Shown: positions 41,138-52,822, counted from the stretch's first letter. The stretch: DNA of 64,000 nucleotides from Campanula takesimana (GCA_026119855.1 JAOWBW010000282.1:372001-436000); one strand, 5' to 3'. Notes: a model not told the origin generated them from the letters alone. Made by a program: numbers and translations.

Positions 41138-41300
41138 ATTGATGTCCGAGCTAAATTGGTTAGGACAAAACCCCGGTCCGGCTGCAAAGAAGAGTGTCAA
41201 TGATTTGGATCATGGTCGACAAGTTTAATGGGAGGAATAATATCTTCTGCAAAGACCAAATATAGGTCTACGGCTGCTACTTTTGAATTGAAATGGTTAC
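41138..41300 (+). mobile_element. Second leader/gag-start fragment of the tandem element
   Basis: Parallels 39002-39130: TAAATTGGTTAGGACAAAAC (compare TAAATTGGACAGGACAAGAT), GCAAAGAAGA and AAGTTTAATGGGAGGAATA. The similarity then fades, so the second copy is truncated. Confidence 0.6.
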
Positions 41301-41940
41301 TTGAAAAATAATAATTTCCAGTCTGAGATAGAGTTGCTCGTTCGGTATCCAATATAGTCATTGACCGTTTTGTTATGTCATTGATAAGTTTGATTTCATT
41401 GAATTATACTCATTTCCTGCAACGTTTGCAACGTTAGCTCTTCTTTTTTCTTTTTAATTATTAGTTTGATGCATTTTAAACAATAAGTTATTTTTATTTT
41501 TATTAGTTTAATGAGAATCAAAAAATTGGTATGGATAGTATTTATAATGATGTATCAATAATAAATTTTTAAATTTTATTAAAAAAAGCAAAAATAACGT
41601 AAACTTTTGGTCAAAGTTTGTATTAAAAGAAGGACTAATTTTATTTTATTTTGGGTAAAAGGGGAATTAATTTTTTTATATATATAAAAAAATGTAATGA
41701 AATCATTATTATTGCGCTCCGAACTTGGACTGGTTGCCATCCCCTTGCATCCATGTAAATGAGACTGTTTCAATTGGATGTCATGCAAATCCAGAATCTA
41801 CTTAAATTGGGCCGGCGTACAGATAACTTGTCAATAATCAAGGCCCATAAGTGTGAATAGAAAGAAGCCTTTTCTCTAGTTGCAGATTAAGGCCGCCAGA
41901 CTTTTTATAAACTCTTTCTTTTTTTGAATGATTTATAAAT
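41301..41940. other. No gene recognised
   Basis: AT-rich DNA without clear TE termini, repeats or coding potential. The open frames here are short and low in complexity. Confidence 0.5.
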
Positions 41941-41951
41941 CCTTATTAAAC

Positions 41952-42670
41952 ACAAAATCTTGTATAAAACGTGTTTTACACTAACTATGTGTAAAACGTG
42001 TTTTTCAAATAACGGCTTAAGAGGGATTAAAAGATGAGGTGGAAATTTTGTAAATAAGTGGAACTCATGAAAATCTCAGCAGACACATTTTAAAACAAGA
42101 GGAGACATTTTTCAATACTTCACAGCAGACATATTTTAACTCTAGAGGAGACATTTTTTTAGAGCAGGCATGTTTTAACTCTAGAGGAGGCACTTTTTTT
42201 GAACTTTTAACAATGCCTTTTTTGAGAAAAAATAAGTGCCTGCTCTAGTTAAAAAATGTGCCTCCTGCAGTTTCAAAACATGCCTCCTCCAGTTTCAAAA
42301 CATGCCTCCTGAGATTTTTTTGAACTTTTAACATTGTCTTTTTTAAAGAAAAAAAAATGTCTGCTCTTGTTTAAAAATGTGCCTCCTGCAGTATAAAAAT
42401 ATGCCTCCTCCAGTTTTAAAATTTAGAAGTGTCTCTTTGAAAAAAATGTCTGTTATGGTTTTACAAAGTGCCTGATGTGGAGTTTCAAAAATATGCCTCC
42501 TTCAGTTTCATAATATGCCTCCTGCAGTTTTAAAATATGCCTCCTGAGATTTCTTAAGTTTCAAATATTTACACTTATGCCACTGCGTCTCTTAAACCCT
42601 ACTTGCCGTTATTAATAAAACACGTTTTACACTAAGCGTAGTGTAAAACGCGTTTTACAAGAGACTTACT
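41952..42670. mobile_element. Foldback/MULE-like element with 11-bp target duplication
   Basis: Flanked by perfect CCTTATTAAAC repeats at 41941-41951 and 42671-42681. TIRs of about 80 bp: left ACAAAATCTTGTATAAAACG..., right (complement) AGTAAGTCTCTTGTAAAACG.... Both contain two GTAAAACGYGTTTTAC-type palindromic words and end near ATAACGGC. The 10-11 bp duplication fits Mutator-like elements. The interior (42070-42545) has no ORF but repeats ATGCCTCCTGCAGTTTCAAA and GAGGAGACATTTTTT modules. Confidence 0.85.
42070..42545. repeat. Internal degenerate repeats of GCCTCCTGCAGTTT / GAGGAGACATTTT
   Basis: At least eight copies of TGCCTCCT(G/C)CAGTTT and several of the related GAGGAGACATTTTTT, which is partly its complement (GAGGAG/CTCCTC), arranged as inverted and direct modules inside the foldback element. 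Confidence 0.75.
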
Positions 42671-42686
42671 CCTTATTAAACTACTA

Positions 42687-42700
42687 CAATGCTAGCAGAT
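42687..42700. repeat. SINE target duplication, left
   Basis: CAATGCTAGCAGAT; matches CAATGCTAACAGAT at 42803-42816 with one mismatch. Confidence 0.8.
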
Positions 42701-42802
42701 TTTTTTTCCAATGTCGACGTTAGGAGCTGAAGAGAGGGATTGAACCCTAACGCTCAACGAGGGTGAGGCTTGATTTTACCACTTGACCACACCTCTGGGG
42801 AC
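42701..42802 (-). mobile_element. tRNA-type SINE, about 102 bp
   Basis: On the minus strand the unit starts GTCCCCAGAGG. It has an RNA polymerase III A box TGGTCAAGTGGTA (plus 42778-42790) and a B box AGGGTTCAATCCC (plus 42736-42748), about 29 bp apart. It ends in an A-tail (plus-strand T run 42701-42707) and is flanked by a 14-bp duplication with one mismatch. A box, B box, A-tail and duplication together define a SINE; the very short body is unusual. Transcription would be by Pol III, with retrotransposition by LINE enzymes in trans. Confidence 0.82.
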
Positions 42803-42816
42803 CAATGCTAACAGAT

Positions 42817-43340
42817 ACTTAAAAAAAAAAAGCATATTACCTCTTTTCCATCCCAATGCTGGCTTTTATTTATAGTCCTCCATCTTAAGTTTTTTTTAAC
42901 AGCTTACCTACTTATTTTAGAGTTGGTCTTGTATAAAAAACGCCTTTTTTTAAGCTTAAAGAAAAATTACTTTTCACCGTTGGCCCTTAAACACACATAC
43001 ACTAACTTCACTGACACAATTTACACTGGCACTTTTTTACACTAACACTGACACTTTTTACTCTGACACTAATAATACATGCACTGACACTCTTTTACAT
43101 TGTCACTTTTTTACACTAACATTGACACTTTTTTTACTTTGAAATTGGCATGCTTTGACGTTGACACCTTTTTACACTGACACTCTTTACACTGATAGTT
43201 TTTTAAGCTAATACTGTCACTTTTTACACTAACACTTAATAATTCATACACTGTCACTCTTGGCACTCTTTACACTGTCACTTTTTACATTAATACTGGT
43301 ATATCGAAACTCGTTTTTTCTAAGCTCAGGAGAAACACGT
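42817..43340. repeat. Degenerate ACACTGACACTTTTT minisatellite between palindromic flanks
   Basis: From about 42999 to 43300 there are some twenty degenerate copies of ACACT(A/G)ACACTTTTT-type words with 15-30 bp spacing. The left flank (CTTGTATAAAAAACGCC, about 42928-42944) and right flank (AACACGTTTTTTGTGAG, 43334-43350) are roughly inverted and resemble the termini of the foldback element at 41952, so this may be a second, decayed foldback element. No ORF of note. Confidence 0.55.
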
Positions 43341-43510
43341 TTTTTGTGAGATTTTGGCCTTATTTTATTAGAAAAAATAGGCTCAGGGCTTATAAAGCGT
43401 TGATACATATTCTAGCATACACAGTTGATACATATTCTAGCATAGACAGAATTGTTGTGCGCGGATTTAGCTACATTCCTAACCACGTTACTGTAGATAC
43501 TCCGGGAAAA
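43341..43510. repeat. Short direct duplication before the gypsy LTR
   Basis: GTTGATACATATTCTAGCAT is repeated in tandem at 43400 and 43424. The rest is unassigned flank of the gypsy element. Confidence 0.6.
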
Positions 43511-44737
43511 CCCCACTTGGCTAGAGCGGTGAATTATCCTAGGATGTCTAATTGATTTTAGAGTCGCCACCCACGTTTTAGAGGAACGCGAGAAAACCTA
43601 AGAAAAGCCAATTTTATGTACAAAACCAGAGATTCGGGAAAAGATGGGTTCGGGGGTTAGGTGACGGAGTGGGAAGTACTTAAACACCCACTCCGCCCCG
43701 CTTACGCGGGTCTTGCTACTTTTGGTGTTCTAATGCTAAATGTCCTTCAATTTGTTAATAAAAAGTGCTAATAATTACAATGAAAAGAAAGGGGAAATTA
43801 AAAGAGAAATGATTTTATTAATTTAATGCTAAAGATTACATGTTGAATTATTGTTAAACAATTATATTAAAGAATGAAAAGTAAATTAAAATGGAGTTTG
43901 GAATGTTGGAATGTAACCTTGGCCAAACTTCAATAGTGAAGTGACCTTTTGGTTGTATTCCCTTTTATGGAGATTGCATACTAGTAAGACATAAATAAAA
44001 GAGAAGGAGAAAACTTGTACCTTTAGAAAAGAGAACTTGAAACCTTGACTTGAAAGTGTTGTTGTTGTAGAGAAATGGTTGTGTAGAAATTTGTGTAGAG
44101 TTTTGTTGTTAAAACTCTTGTTGGGAGAATTTGTGGAGAGTTTGTGTATAGTGTATTTGTGTAGAGATTTCAAGTCCAAAAGAGAAGGTCTTTTCTAAGG
44201 TAGAAGAAGGTGGTTTTTATAGGTAAAAAGGAGAGAGAAAGGTTGGAGGGAAAAGATGATCATCCATGTGAAATGGAATTGACCAATCAAAAATAAGATA
44301 AATAAAATAATAAATGAAAGAAATAAAAGAAAATCAAATAACATAAAAAGGAAATATTTTGCTTTAAGAAAAGGCTTAGAATGTGAGATTGAGAGTTATG
44401 AAATAAGGGGGATGAATGTGGATGAAAAAGGGAGTGTTTGTAATCAAGAAAAGGGAGGGAAAACGCTGCAATTCGTAACTGCCATAATGGGAAGCGCGCT
44501 AGTCCCGCTTTTGGGGCGAGAGACGCGCGCGTCCCGTTGATAGTGTCGGAGGCGCCCGCGGGTAAAAACGACAGAAAGACAGAAATGACTCTAAAGTTAA
44601 TTCTGTTATGCAGTTTAGTCCAAAACTAACGGAATCAGTTAGGAACTTAACGGAAGTGACAGAAATTAACAAATTCAAGTAAAATAAAAATACTATGTAT
44701 GCAATCGGGGTGAGAGGTCCAAGGCGGGGTGTCTACA
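43511..44737 (-). repeat. Gypsy 3' LTR
   Basis: Minus strand TGTAGACACCCCGCCTTGGA ... CCAAGTGGGG. Contains the words ATTTTAGAGTCGCCACCCACG (plus 43554-43574), familiar from Tat/Ogre LTRs, and a GC-rich cluster (44490-44565, AAGCGCGCTAG, GACGCGCGCGTCCCG, GGCGCCCGCGGG). A short open frame on the minus strand (43886-44179) is conserved in both LTRs but has no recognisable domain. Confidence 0.88.
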
Positions 44738-44914
44738 GAGCTCCTCGGCGATGTGGATTGCAAAGCAAAAACGCGTCGATGAAAGAAAGGGAACCGCCGA
44801 GGACATCGACAAGAGAAAACAAAGACTCGATAAAACATGAATTTGAAATTTGCGAAGGATAGGGGTGCGCTCCCTGTGTGAGCGGCTTTATTGATATAGA
44901 AAAGATATGGCGGG
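44738..44914 (-). other. Gypsy 3' internal region
   Basis: Non-coding stretch between the LTR and the minisatellite; minus strand GCCGAGGAGCTC next to the LTR is a weak polypurine-tract candidate. Confidence 0.4.
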
Positions 44915-45290
44915 ATCTTTTTTGCTGAAGCGGGATCCATTTACTGAAGCGGGATCCGTTTGCTGATGCGGGATCCGTTTGCTGATGCGGGATCCGTATG
45001 CTGAAGCGGGATCCGTTTGATGAAGCTGGATCCGTTTGCTGATGCGGGATCCATTTGCTGATGCAGGATCCATTTGCTGAAGCCGGATCCGTTTGCTGAT
45101 GTGGGATCCGTTTGCTGAAGCGGGATCCGTTTGCTGGTGCGGGATCCGTTTGCTGATGCGGGATCCGTTTGCTGAAGCGGGATCCATTTGCTGAAGCGGG
45201 ATCCGTTTGCTGATACAGGATTCGTTTGCTGAAGCGGGATCCGTTTGCTGATGCGGGATCCGTTTGCTGAAGCGGGATCTGTTTGCGGAT
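44915..45290 (-). repeat. 19-bp minisatellite (each unit with a BamHI site), about 19 copies
   Basis: Units GCTGATGCGGGATCCGTTT and the variant GCTGAAGCGGGATCCGTTT, alternating irregularly, 19 bp each, lie inside the gypsy 3' internal region. Most contain GGATCC. Because 19 is not a multiple of three and the minus strand has no stop in any frame of the unit, all three minus frames stay open (open frames at 44888-45187 and 44941-45372), giving 19-residue peptide repeats. These are probably incidental. Confidence 0.92.
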
Positions 45291-45850
45291 GGCGGGAACC
45301 GAGGCTCCGTTTGTCTATATGTGATATTGTTGTGTTTCTTGATGGAAAGGTGGTGATTTTACGGCTCACCATGGACCGAGTTGTTGTATTTGAACTGTAA
45401 TTGTTTGACTATGTGGGATGCAGGCGTAGTTGACGGTGGATCACTTTCTGCTGGGAATGAAGTGCCTTGAGTTGCAGATGCTGTTGACCTTGTGGTGGTA
45501 CCTGTTAAGTGTTTTCTTTGCAGGTATATGTGCTTATGACATGTATGAGATGTGAAATGGCAGTTATGAGAGAAATTGTGCTTGTGGTGTGTTGTGATTT
45601 GAAGGCAGTTTTATATGAGAGAGAATTTTTGTAAGAATGGAGAAAGTGATTTTGTGTGCGGTGTGATTTGAGGAAAGCCTCGAATGTATTCATACCTTCA
45701 CTTACCATTGCCGTTGGAATGATTAGTGTTGTGGTGGTGGATGCCTTTATGCTTTTGATGAATAATGTCCATGCTTTGGATGGAGAATGATGATATTAGT
45801 GATGATGAATTGTTTTTGCCTTTGATGGAGTGTCGGTGAGATGGTATTCT
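45291..45850 (-). other. Gypsy internal region, no domain seen
   Basis: Sequence up to the Copia-2 insertion with TG-rich stretches (GATGAATTG, GGTGGTGGATG). No pol domains were recognised on either strand. It is presumably part of the 3' non-coding spacer typical of Tat/Ogre elements. Confidence 0.4.
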
Positions 45851-47283
45851 TGTTGGGTTTCCAAGTGACATGCGCAGCGGAAAATAGCAATTAAATTTTT
45901 TATGAAACCCAAAGCCATGGATCCGTTCATATAATTAAATCAAATACAAATGAATAGAGGAAAAAGTAACCCTTGATGTCTATGAATTCTAGCTTTGATT
46001 TTGGTGAAGAACTTGAAGCTTTATCACGGACAAAATTCACGAACTTTGAAGATGATAAAATTCACCCTTTAGCGGTATCCACACCACGAACGAATATCAA
46101 GGATCTTCTTGATCTTGGTTGCTAGACCAATAATTATGAAAAACACTTTCACAATTTAATAAAGAACTATATGGAATTATTTTGTGAATTATTTTGTTCT
46201 TCAATCCAAGATGTCTTGGAACAAAATAATAACTCTCTCAAACTCTTTGGATGCACACAAAACACTAGGGCTAATGGTCTGGCCGAACTTGGATTTTTAC
46301 ACAATTAAGACTTATTCCAAATAGGAACCTTGTGCCAAAAACCATCCCAAATCGAATTAGGAAATTTTCTGCCGCCAGACCAAGCGCCCGCCTGGTCCAG
46401 ACCGAGCGCCCGCTCGCTGTCCAGAAAACCCAGAATTTTCCAAAAAATTCATTTGAGGTCCTTCGACCCTAAATTCCAATACAGTCCTTTTATTTAAGAT
46501 TCGTTCTATTTTGTGTGTGACCCTCTCGGATTATACTAAGTTGGCAATGGGCTCAAACATGAAACCATAAGATATGATTAGGTTCTAGCAAACCGTCAAA
46601 CCTACCCAAATAGTATAACTAGATACAAGTTCGCATTCCTTTAGAATATGTCACAATCCTTTTGTCCACGATGTCATTGAACACAAGTCATGGTCAAACA
46701 GTCAACTTGTCTTGTTCAATACTTTCTCGATTCCGAATATGTTGATAATTCAAATGCTATTGATCCAATCAATCCATTTGAGCCCGGCCGAACATTTCAT
46801 CAACATCATTCCTTTGAGGGGCCCAAGCTTGACATCTCTCCGTGGAGGGACAAATCCATTTAGCTTATTATTCTTCCCAACGGGAATCCGATTATGCCAA
46901 TCATACCCTTTATAACTACCATGTTAAGGTAGCATTTGAATATGTCAAACACAATGTTCATCAAGTGGAAGACTATAATAACTTCATGTCTAAGGATTCA
47001 AATGACATAACTAATATGAGATATATGTTTGACATAGACCATGACATAAATCTCATACAGCGGGTCATGTCCAGTACCTTGTTCCAAACAAGTACCCATA
47101 AATCTAACATGATCATCCCATGATCATTTAGCCTTTATACTAGTGCTTAACAAGTACTAGGGACGGGGATTATTATAAGTAAACATGAACAACAATAATA
47201 ATCAAAACATCTCTTTATTGATATGAAATAAATGATAACAATTACAACGTTTATTAAACGTGCCTAGGGCACCACTACCAACA
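45851..47283 (-). repeat. Copia-2 LTR D
   Basis: TGTTGGGTTTCCAAGTGACA ... CACTACCAACA (plus strand), 1433 bp. Left flank ATTCT. GC-rich CGAGCGCCCGCTCG cluster at 46378-46425. About 28 differences from LTR E by eye (about 2 %). Confidence 0.92.
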
Positions 47284-47297
47284 ATCTCCCACTTGCC

Positions 47298-50200
47298 CTA
47301 GGCCCAATCTCCCATGTATCTAATACCCATGGACCTAACATGACCTTCATGTTTAGCTTGTGGAAGTCCCTTTGTTAGCGGGTCCGCAACATTGTCATCA
47401 GTGGGTACTCTGGATATATTCACGTCACCTCTCTTAATGATTTCACGAATCACATGGTAACGCCTAAGTATGTGTTTGGATTTCTGATGTGCCCTTGGTT
47501 CCCTTGCTTGAGCAATAGCACCATTATTATCACAATAAAGGTCTATTGGATCAGCGATGCTAGGAACCACTCCAAGTTCAGTTATGAACTTCTTAATCCA
47601 AACAGCTTCCTTTGCAGCATCCGATGCAGCAAGATACTCAGCTTCTGTTGTAGAATCAGCGGTTGTACTTTGCTTGGAACTCTTCCAGCTTACAGCTCCA
47701 CCATTTAACATGAACACAAAACCCGATTGCGATCGACTATCATCTCTGTCGGTTTGGAAGCTTGCATCCGTGTAAGCACTTACAACGAGATCATCTTCCA
47801 TTCCTCCATAGACCAAAAACGAGTCTTTTGTCCTTCTTAAGTACTTAAGAATCTCTTTTACAGCCACCCAATGATTTTCACCAGGGTCGGATTTGTATCT
47901 ACTTGTCATGCTTAAAGCATAAGATACATCCGGCCTAGTACATATCATGGCATACATGATGGACCCAATTGCCGAAGCATATGGAACATCTTTCATTTTC
48001 TCACACTCATCATTTGTCTTAGGACATTGAGTCTTGCTTAGAGAAACTCCATGTAAAACTGGCAAGGTTCCTCTTTTAGAATTTTCCATGCGGAATCTTC
48101 TAATGACCTTGTCAATATATGTACTTTGGCTCAGACCAAGTAGCCTCCTTGATCTATCTCTATAGATCTTGATGCCAAGTATATATGCGGCTTCACCCAT
48201 ATATTTCATTGCGAAGCACTCTCCTAACTAAGTCTTTACAGACTGAAGTGTAGGAATGTCGTTTCCAATGAGTAATATGTCATCCACATATAAGATAAGG
48301 AATAGCACTATGCTCCCACTAATCTTCTTGTATACAAAAGGTTCATGTTCGTTCTTGATGAAGCCAAACTCTTTGGCTGATTCATCAAAACGAAGATTCC
48401 AACTCCTAGAAGCTTGCTTCAATCCATAGATGGATCTCTGCAATTTGCATACTTTAGAATTTTGCTCAAAACCTTCTGGTTGTGTCATATACACATCCTC
48501 TTCTAGTTTTCCATTTAGGAAAGCGGTTTTGACATCTATTTGCCATATTTCATAGTCATGATATGCAGCAATGGCAAGCAGAATTCTTATAGACTTGATC
48601 ATTGCTACGGGTGAAAAGGTCTCATCATGGTCAATACCATGAACTTGCCTATAACCTTTCGCTACAAGTCTAGCTTTGTAAGTATACACCTTCCCATCCA
48701 TGTCAGTCTTCTTCTTGAAGACCCATTTGCATCCTATGGTTTTTACACCTTCGGGCGCATCAATAAAATTCCAAACTTGATTGTCTTGTATGGATTGTAA
48801 TTCGGATTCCATGGCTCCAAGCCACTTGTCCGAATCAGGAGAAGACATCGCCTCTTGGTAGGTTCTAGGTTCATCATTCTCAATGATTTCAACCTCATTA
48901 CTATCCGTTACGAGAAATCCATATCTCTCGGGCTCGGATCGTATCCTACTAGATCTGCGAGGAACTTGTGTACCTTGAACAGGTTCCACAACTCCTTGTG
49001 GTTCTTGTTCCCGTTCCACTATTGGTTCAATGTTATTTTCTGGGTCTCGAATTTCTTCAAGATTTATTTTACTCCCACTAGTTTCTTTGGAGAGGAACTG
49101 TTCCTCCAAGAAGAAACCAGTTCGGGCAACAAACACTTTGTTGTCCTCTCGGTTGTAAAAGTAGTATCCTTTAGTTTCCTTAGGATATCCCACGAAAATA
49201 CATTTATCAGATTTGTGTGCTAGTTTGTCAGAGATAAGTCTCTTGACATAAGCTTCGCAACCCCAAATCCTCATGAAATACAAACTAGGTTTCTTTCCAC
49301 ACCACATCTCATATGGAGTCTTTGGAACCGATTTAGTTGGAACTTGATTCAGCGGATTCTAGGGCGTAACCCCAAAAGGATATTGGAAGATCAACTTGAC
49401 TCATCATTGATCGAACCATGTCTAACAAATTCCGATTCCTCCTCTCGGACACGCCATTCCATTGTGGTGTTCCGGGTGGAGTCAATTGTGAAACTATTCC
49501 ACAATTCTTTATATGATCATCAAATTCTTGGCTTAAGTATTCTCCACCACCATCTGATCGAAGTGCTTTAATACTTTTGCCAAGTTGTTTTTCTACTTCA
49601 TTTTGAAATATTCTAAATATCTCAAATGCTTCACTCTTATGTTTCATTAGGTAAACATACCCAAATCTACTATAATCATCCGTGAAGGTTATGAAGTATT
49701 TAAATCCTCCCCTAGCATTTCTCCTTAATGGTCCGCATACATCGGAATGTATCAACCCCAATAAGTCACTTGCCCTTTCTCCTAGCTTGAAAAAAGGTGC
49801 CTGGGTCATTTTTCCAAGAAGACACGACTCACAAGTGTCATATGACTGGAGGTCACATGAACCTAAAAGTCCGTCCCTATGGAGTTTTGAGATACGCTTC
49901 TCATTAATATGACCAAGACGGCAATGCCACAAATAAGTATGATTTACATCATTAGGTTTAGATTTCCTATTTACATGATAGATATTGTCATTATTTTCAT
50001 TCTTGATATCCAAGATATAAAGGCCATTAAATGAATTAGCAATACCATAAAGCACATCATTTAAATAAATAGAAAATCTCTTATTCTCAATAAGAAACTT
50101 AAAGCCTTCATTATCCAAACAAGAAATTGAAATAATATTTCTACTTAAATCCGGAACATAATAACAATTGTTCAAACAAGAATTAATCTGGAAGGTAAAG

Positions 50201-51248
50201 TGACTTCATAAGTCCCTACGGCTAATGCAGCAACTCTTGCTCCATTCCCCACGCGTAGATCTACTTCACCTTCTTTAAGTAGTCTCCTATTCTTTAGTCC
50301 CTGCACATTTAAAAAAATGTGAGAACCACATCCGGTATCCAATACCCAAGAATCAGTGGTAGAAAGGAGAATATCTATCATATAGATACCTGAAGTCGAC
50401 GCAGCCTTGCTGCCCTTCTTCTTCTTTTGCTCTTCCAAGAAAGCCTTGCAATTACGTTTCCAATGGCCAATTTCTTGACAATGGAAACAGATTGCATCAT
50501 TTTGTGAATCAGGTTTTGCCTCAGAAGCCTTGGCAACCTTTGTCTTGCTTATCTTGGGTTTGACAACTTTTGCCTTACCCTTTCCTTTGGCACTAGCCTT
50601 CTTCCCATCATGAACCAAGAGCACAGGAGAACCTTTCTCCTCAATCTTCAACTCCGCAGTTTTAAGCATATTATGCAACTCGGAGAGATTCTTATCCATT
50701 CCATGCATGTTATAATTCATTGTGAATTGATTATAACTTTTTGGCAATGAATTAAGAATGAGATCCGTGGCTAGCTCCAATGGAATTGGATAGCCAAGTT
50801 TCTCAAGTTGCTCAACATAACCTTTCATTTTAAGAAAGTGAGGACTCACTTGTTGCCCTTCCTTCATTCTACAAGTCGTAAATGCAATAATGTTCTTGTA
50901 CCTCTCTTTCCTAGCTTGCTCTTGAAACATGGTTCTCAACTCCACGCCTATCTCATAGGCTTCCAAATGTTCCAAACTTTGTTGGAGTTTTGAACACATA
51001 GCAGCAAGCATGAGACAACTTACATCTCTAGAATCGTTCTTATGTTTCTTGTAATTGTCTCTTTCTGCCCTAGGGGCAGTAGGCTGTAGTTCAGCAGGAA
51101 GAGGCCCATCGAGAATGTACAACTTATCTTCTTGCCTAAGAACGATTCTTATGCTACGGATCCAATCCATAAAGTTAGTACCATTCTCTTCGAGCTTATC
51201 ATTCTCAAGGATCGATCGCAATGACAGTGATTCAGTGTTATTAGTCAT
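47298..51248 (-). pseudogene. Copia-2 gag-pol polyprotein with two frameshifts and a stop
   Basis: Starts at 51248, MTNNTESLSLRSILENDKLE. The zinc knuckle CFHCQEIGHWKRNC is intact here, unlike in Copia-1, as are protease VLDTGCGSH and the integrase Glu (NGVSERRNRNLL). A one-base deletion near 50175 and a deletion of about ten bases near 49345-49360 shift the frame. A TGG-to-TAG change puts a stop at 48228-48230 (LQSVKT*). RT contains LYVDDILLIGND, and the RNase H first acidic residue is present (AYTDASFQTD). The end is at 47298 (MGIRYMGDWA). The lesions differ from those of Copia-1, so the two copies decayed independently. Confidence 0.92.
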
Positions 51249-52810
51249 TATCTACAAATATGCAAAATTTCCAAAATTTAATAAGTACCAATTTCATTAA
51301 AGAAATAAACAATGTATTTTTTTTTTCAAAAATACTCCCACTAAATTATATAACCTTCTTATACATCCAATGTATAATATATAATATTAGTAGGCTAAGA
51401 TCCATCTTTAATTTAATTTTAAGTCCGCTAGGGCGGATAACAAAAAATCAAATTAATTAGGTAGACAATCATGTCAATCATATCCCATATGATTCTTAGA
51501 TCCTTTTCTCATGAGATTCTTTAAGAAATCTTATTTCAAAAAGCATGTTTAATCTCATCTTTGCCTAGGCCCAAAACTGTTTTGACGCCCAATTAAGTCT
51601 AACCATTGTAAACATATAGTTTATGTGTCCCGCTAGGGCGTGCCCACATTGTCTATCTTGCTCATACATAAATAAATTCAATGCACCTCGCTAGGGCGAA
51701 TCTACATTAAAATCACTTATGTATTAACAAGTGTTTTAATCATGGCATGGCAATAAAAGACTTAAAATTTTTCTTTGAAGGTTCATCACATATAGCATAT
51801 AACATATTTATGAGCACATAATATAAACATGCTACACATCAAGTTTAGTCACTAAATTAATCTCTATTAATTTAAGCATAATATTTATGTGTCATTAGTT
51901 TCTCTATAATTATGAGGATTGAGACTATTTCAACTCCGGTTATCATCTCCAAATCAAGACAACAAGAAGTGCGGCCGAAACCAAGCCATATGGCATCCAC
52001 AATTCCGCACTAATTCAGGAAACCAAGAAAGTAGTCTATGTGGCCGAAACTAAGCAATAGATGGTCTCGTAGAACGTAGGCCAATTGCATCCACAATTCC
52101 ACATGGATCTCCAAACTTTGAATCAAGAACTTTGTTTCTCAATTTTAGCAATTATGAACTCTTCATAATTCTAACTTCGTTTTATCTTTGAAACTTTGAT
52201 TGCGATCAATTTTGGGAAACACAATCTCGATGAACGCAGATTAGCCATCCAAAACTTGAACCAATCTAGGAATCATAAGACTAAAACAAATAGGAAAATC
52301 AAACCCCAAAATCCATACATAAACCAACTACCCAAAACCCATTCCAGATCAGCAAGTCTGGACTGGTTCTGTTACTGGTTTTATTGAATTTATCGAAAAT
52401 TCCATATTCAGATTTTAACCAAAATCAGAACAGATTCTGACGAGCGAGCGCCCGCCTGGTCTTGACCGAGCGCGCGCCTGAAGCAAGCGGCCACCTGGTC
52501 CCCAGCGAGCGGGCGCCTGGTAGGTCAGAATGGTACAGAATTTTAAAGTTCGAAAATTTTGTCTCAAAATTATTTTTCCCCGATTATTAAAACTTTGATC
52601 TGATCAAAAATTAATAATCGAAATAATTCAGAATCCACCATAATTTTTATTGCGATTGAATCGTGCGATTAAAGTTGTAAAACAATAAACCACATAAAAT
52701 CACATAACACATAAACATCATATAATCCAATATTTATATCATGCTAGGCACATAAACAATTTATATACACATAACATGATCCAAGTATTGAATTAATCAA
52801 CATGAACGGG
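51249..52810 (-). other. Copia-2 untranslated leader
   Basis: About 1.56 kb, alignable to the Copia-1 leader, with a GC-rich cluster at 52440-52520 (GAGCGAGCGCCCGCCTGG, GAGCGCGCGCCTG, GCGAGCGGGCGCCTGG). No coding frame is shared by the two leaders beyond chance. Confidence 0.75.
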
Positions 52811-52822
52811 GCTCTGATACCA
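52811..52822 (-). promoter_or_regulatory. Copia-2 primer-binding site
   Basis: Minus strand TGGTATCAGAGC, next to LTR E. Confidence 0.92.

Noticed and set aside
41952..42545. CRISPR-like array of spaced repeats
   Set aside because: The repeats are degenerate, variably spaced and in both orientations inside a eukaryotic foldback transposon.
42701..42802. A functional tRNA gene
   Set aside because: A and B boxes are present, but the unit has an A-tail and a flanking duplication and no convincing full cloverleaf or anticodon arm, so SINE fits better.
44888..45372. Open frames with DPASANGSRISKR-type repeats as a repeat protein
   Set aside because: They are translations of a 19-bp minisatellite that is stop-free in all three minus frames; no start context or conserved domain.
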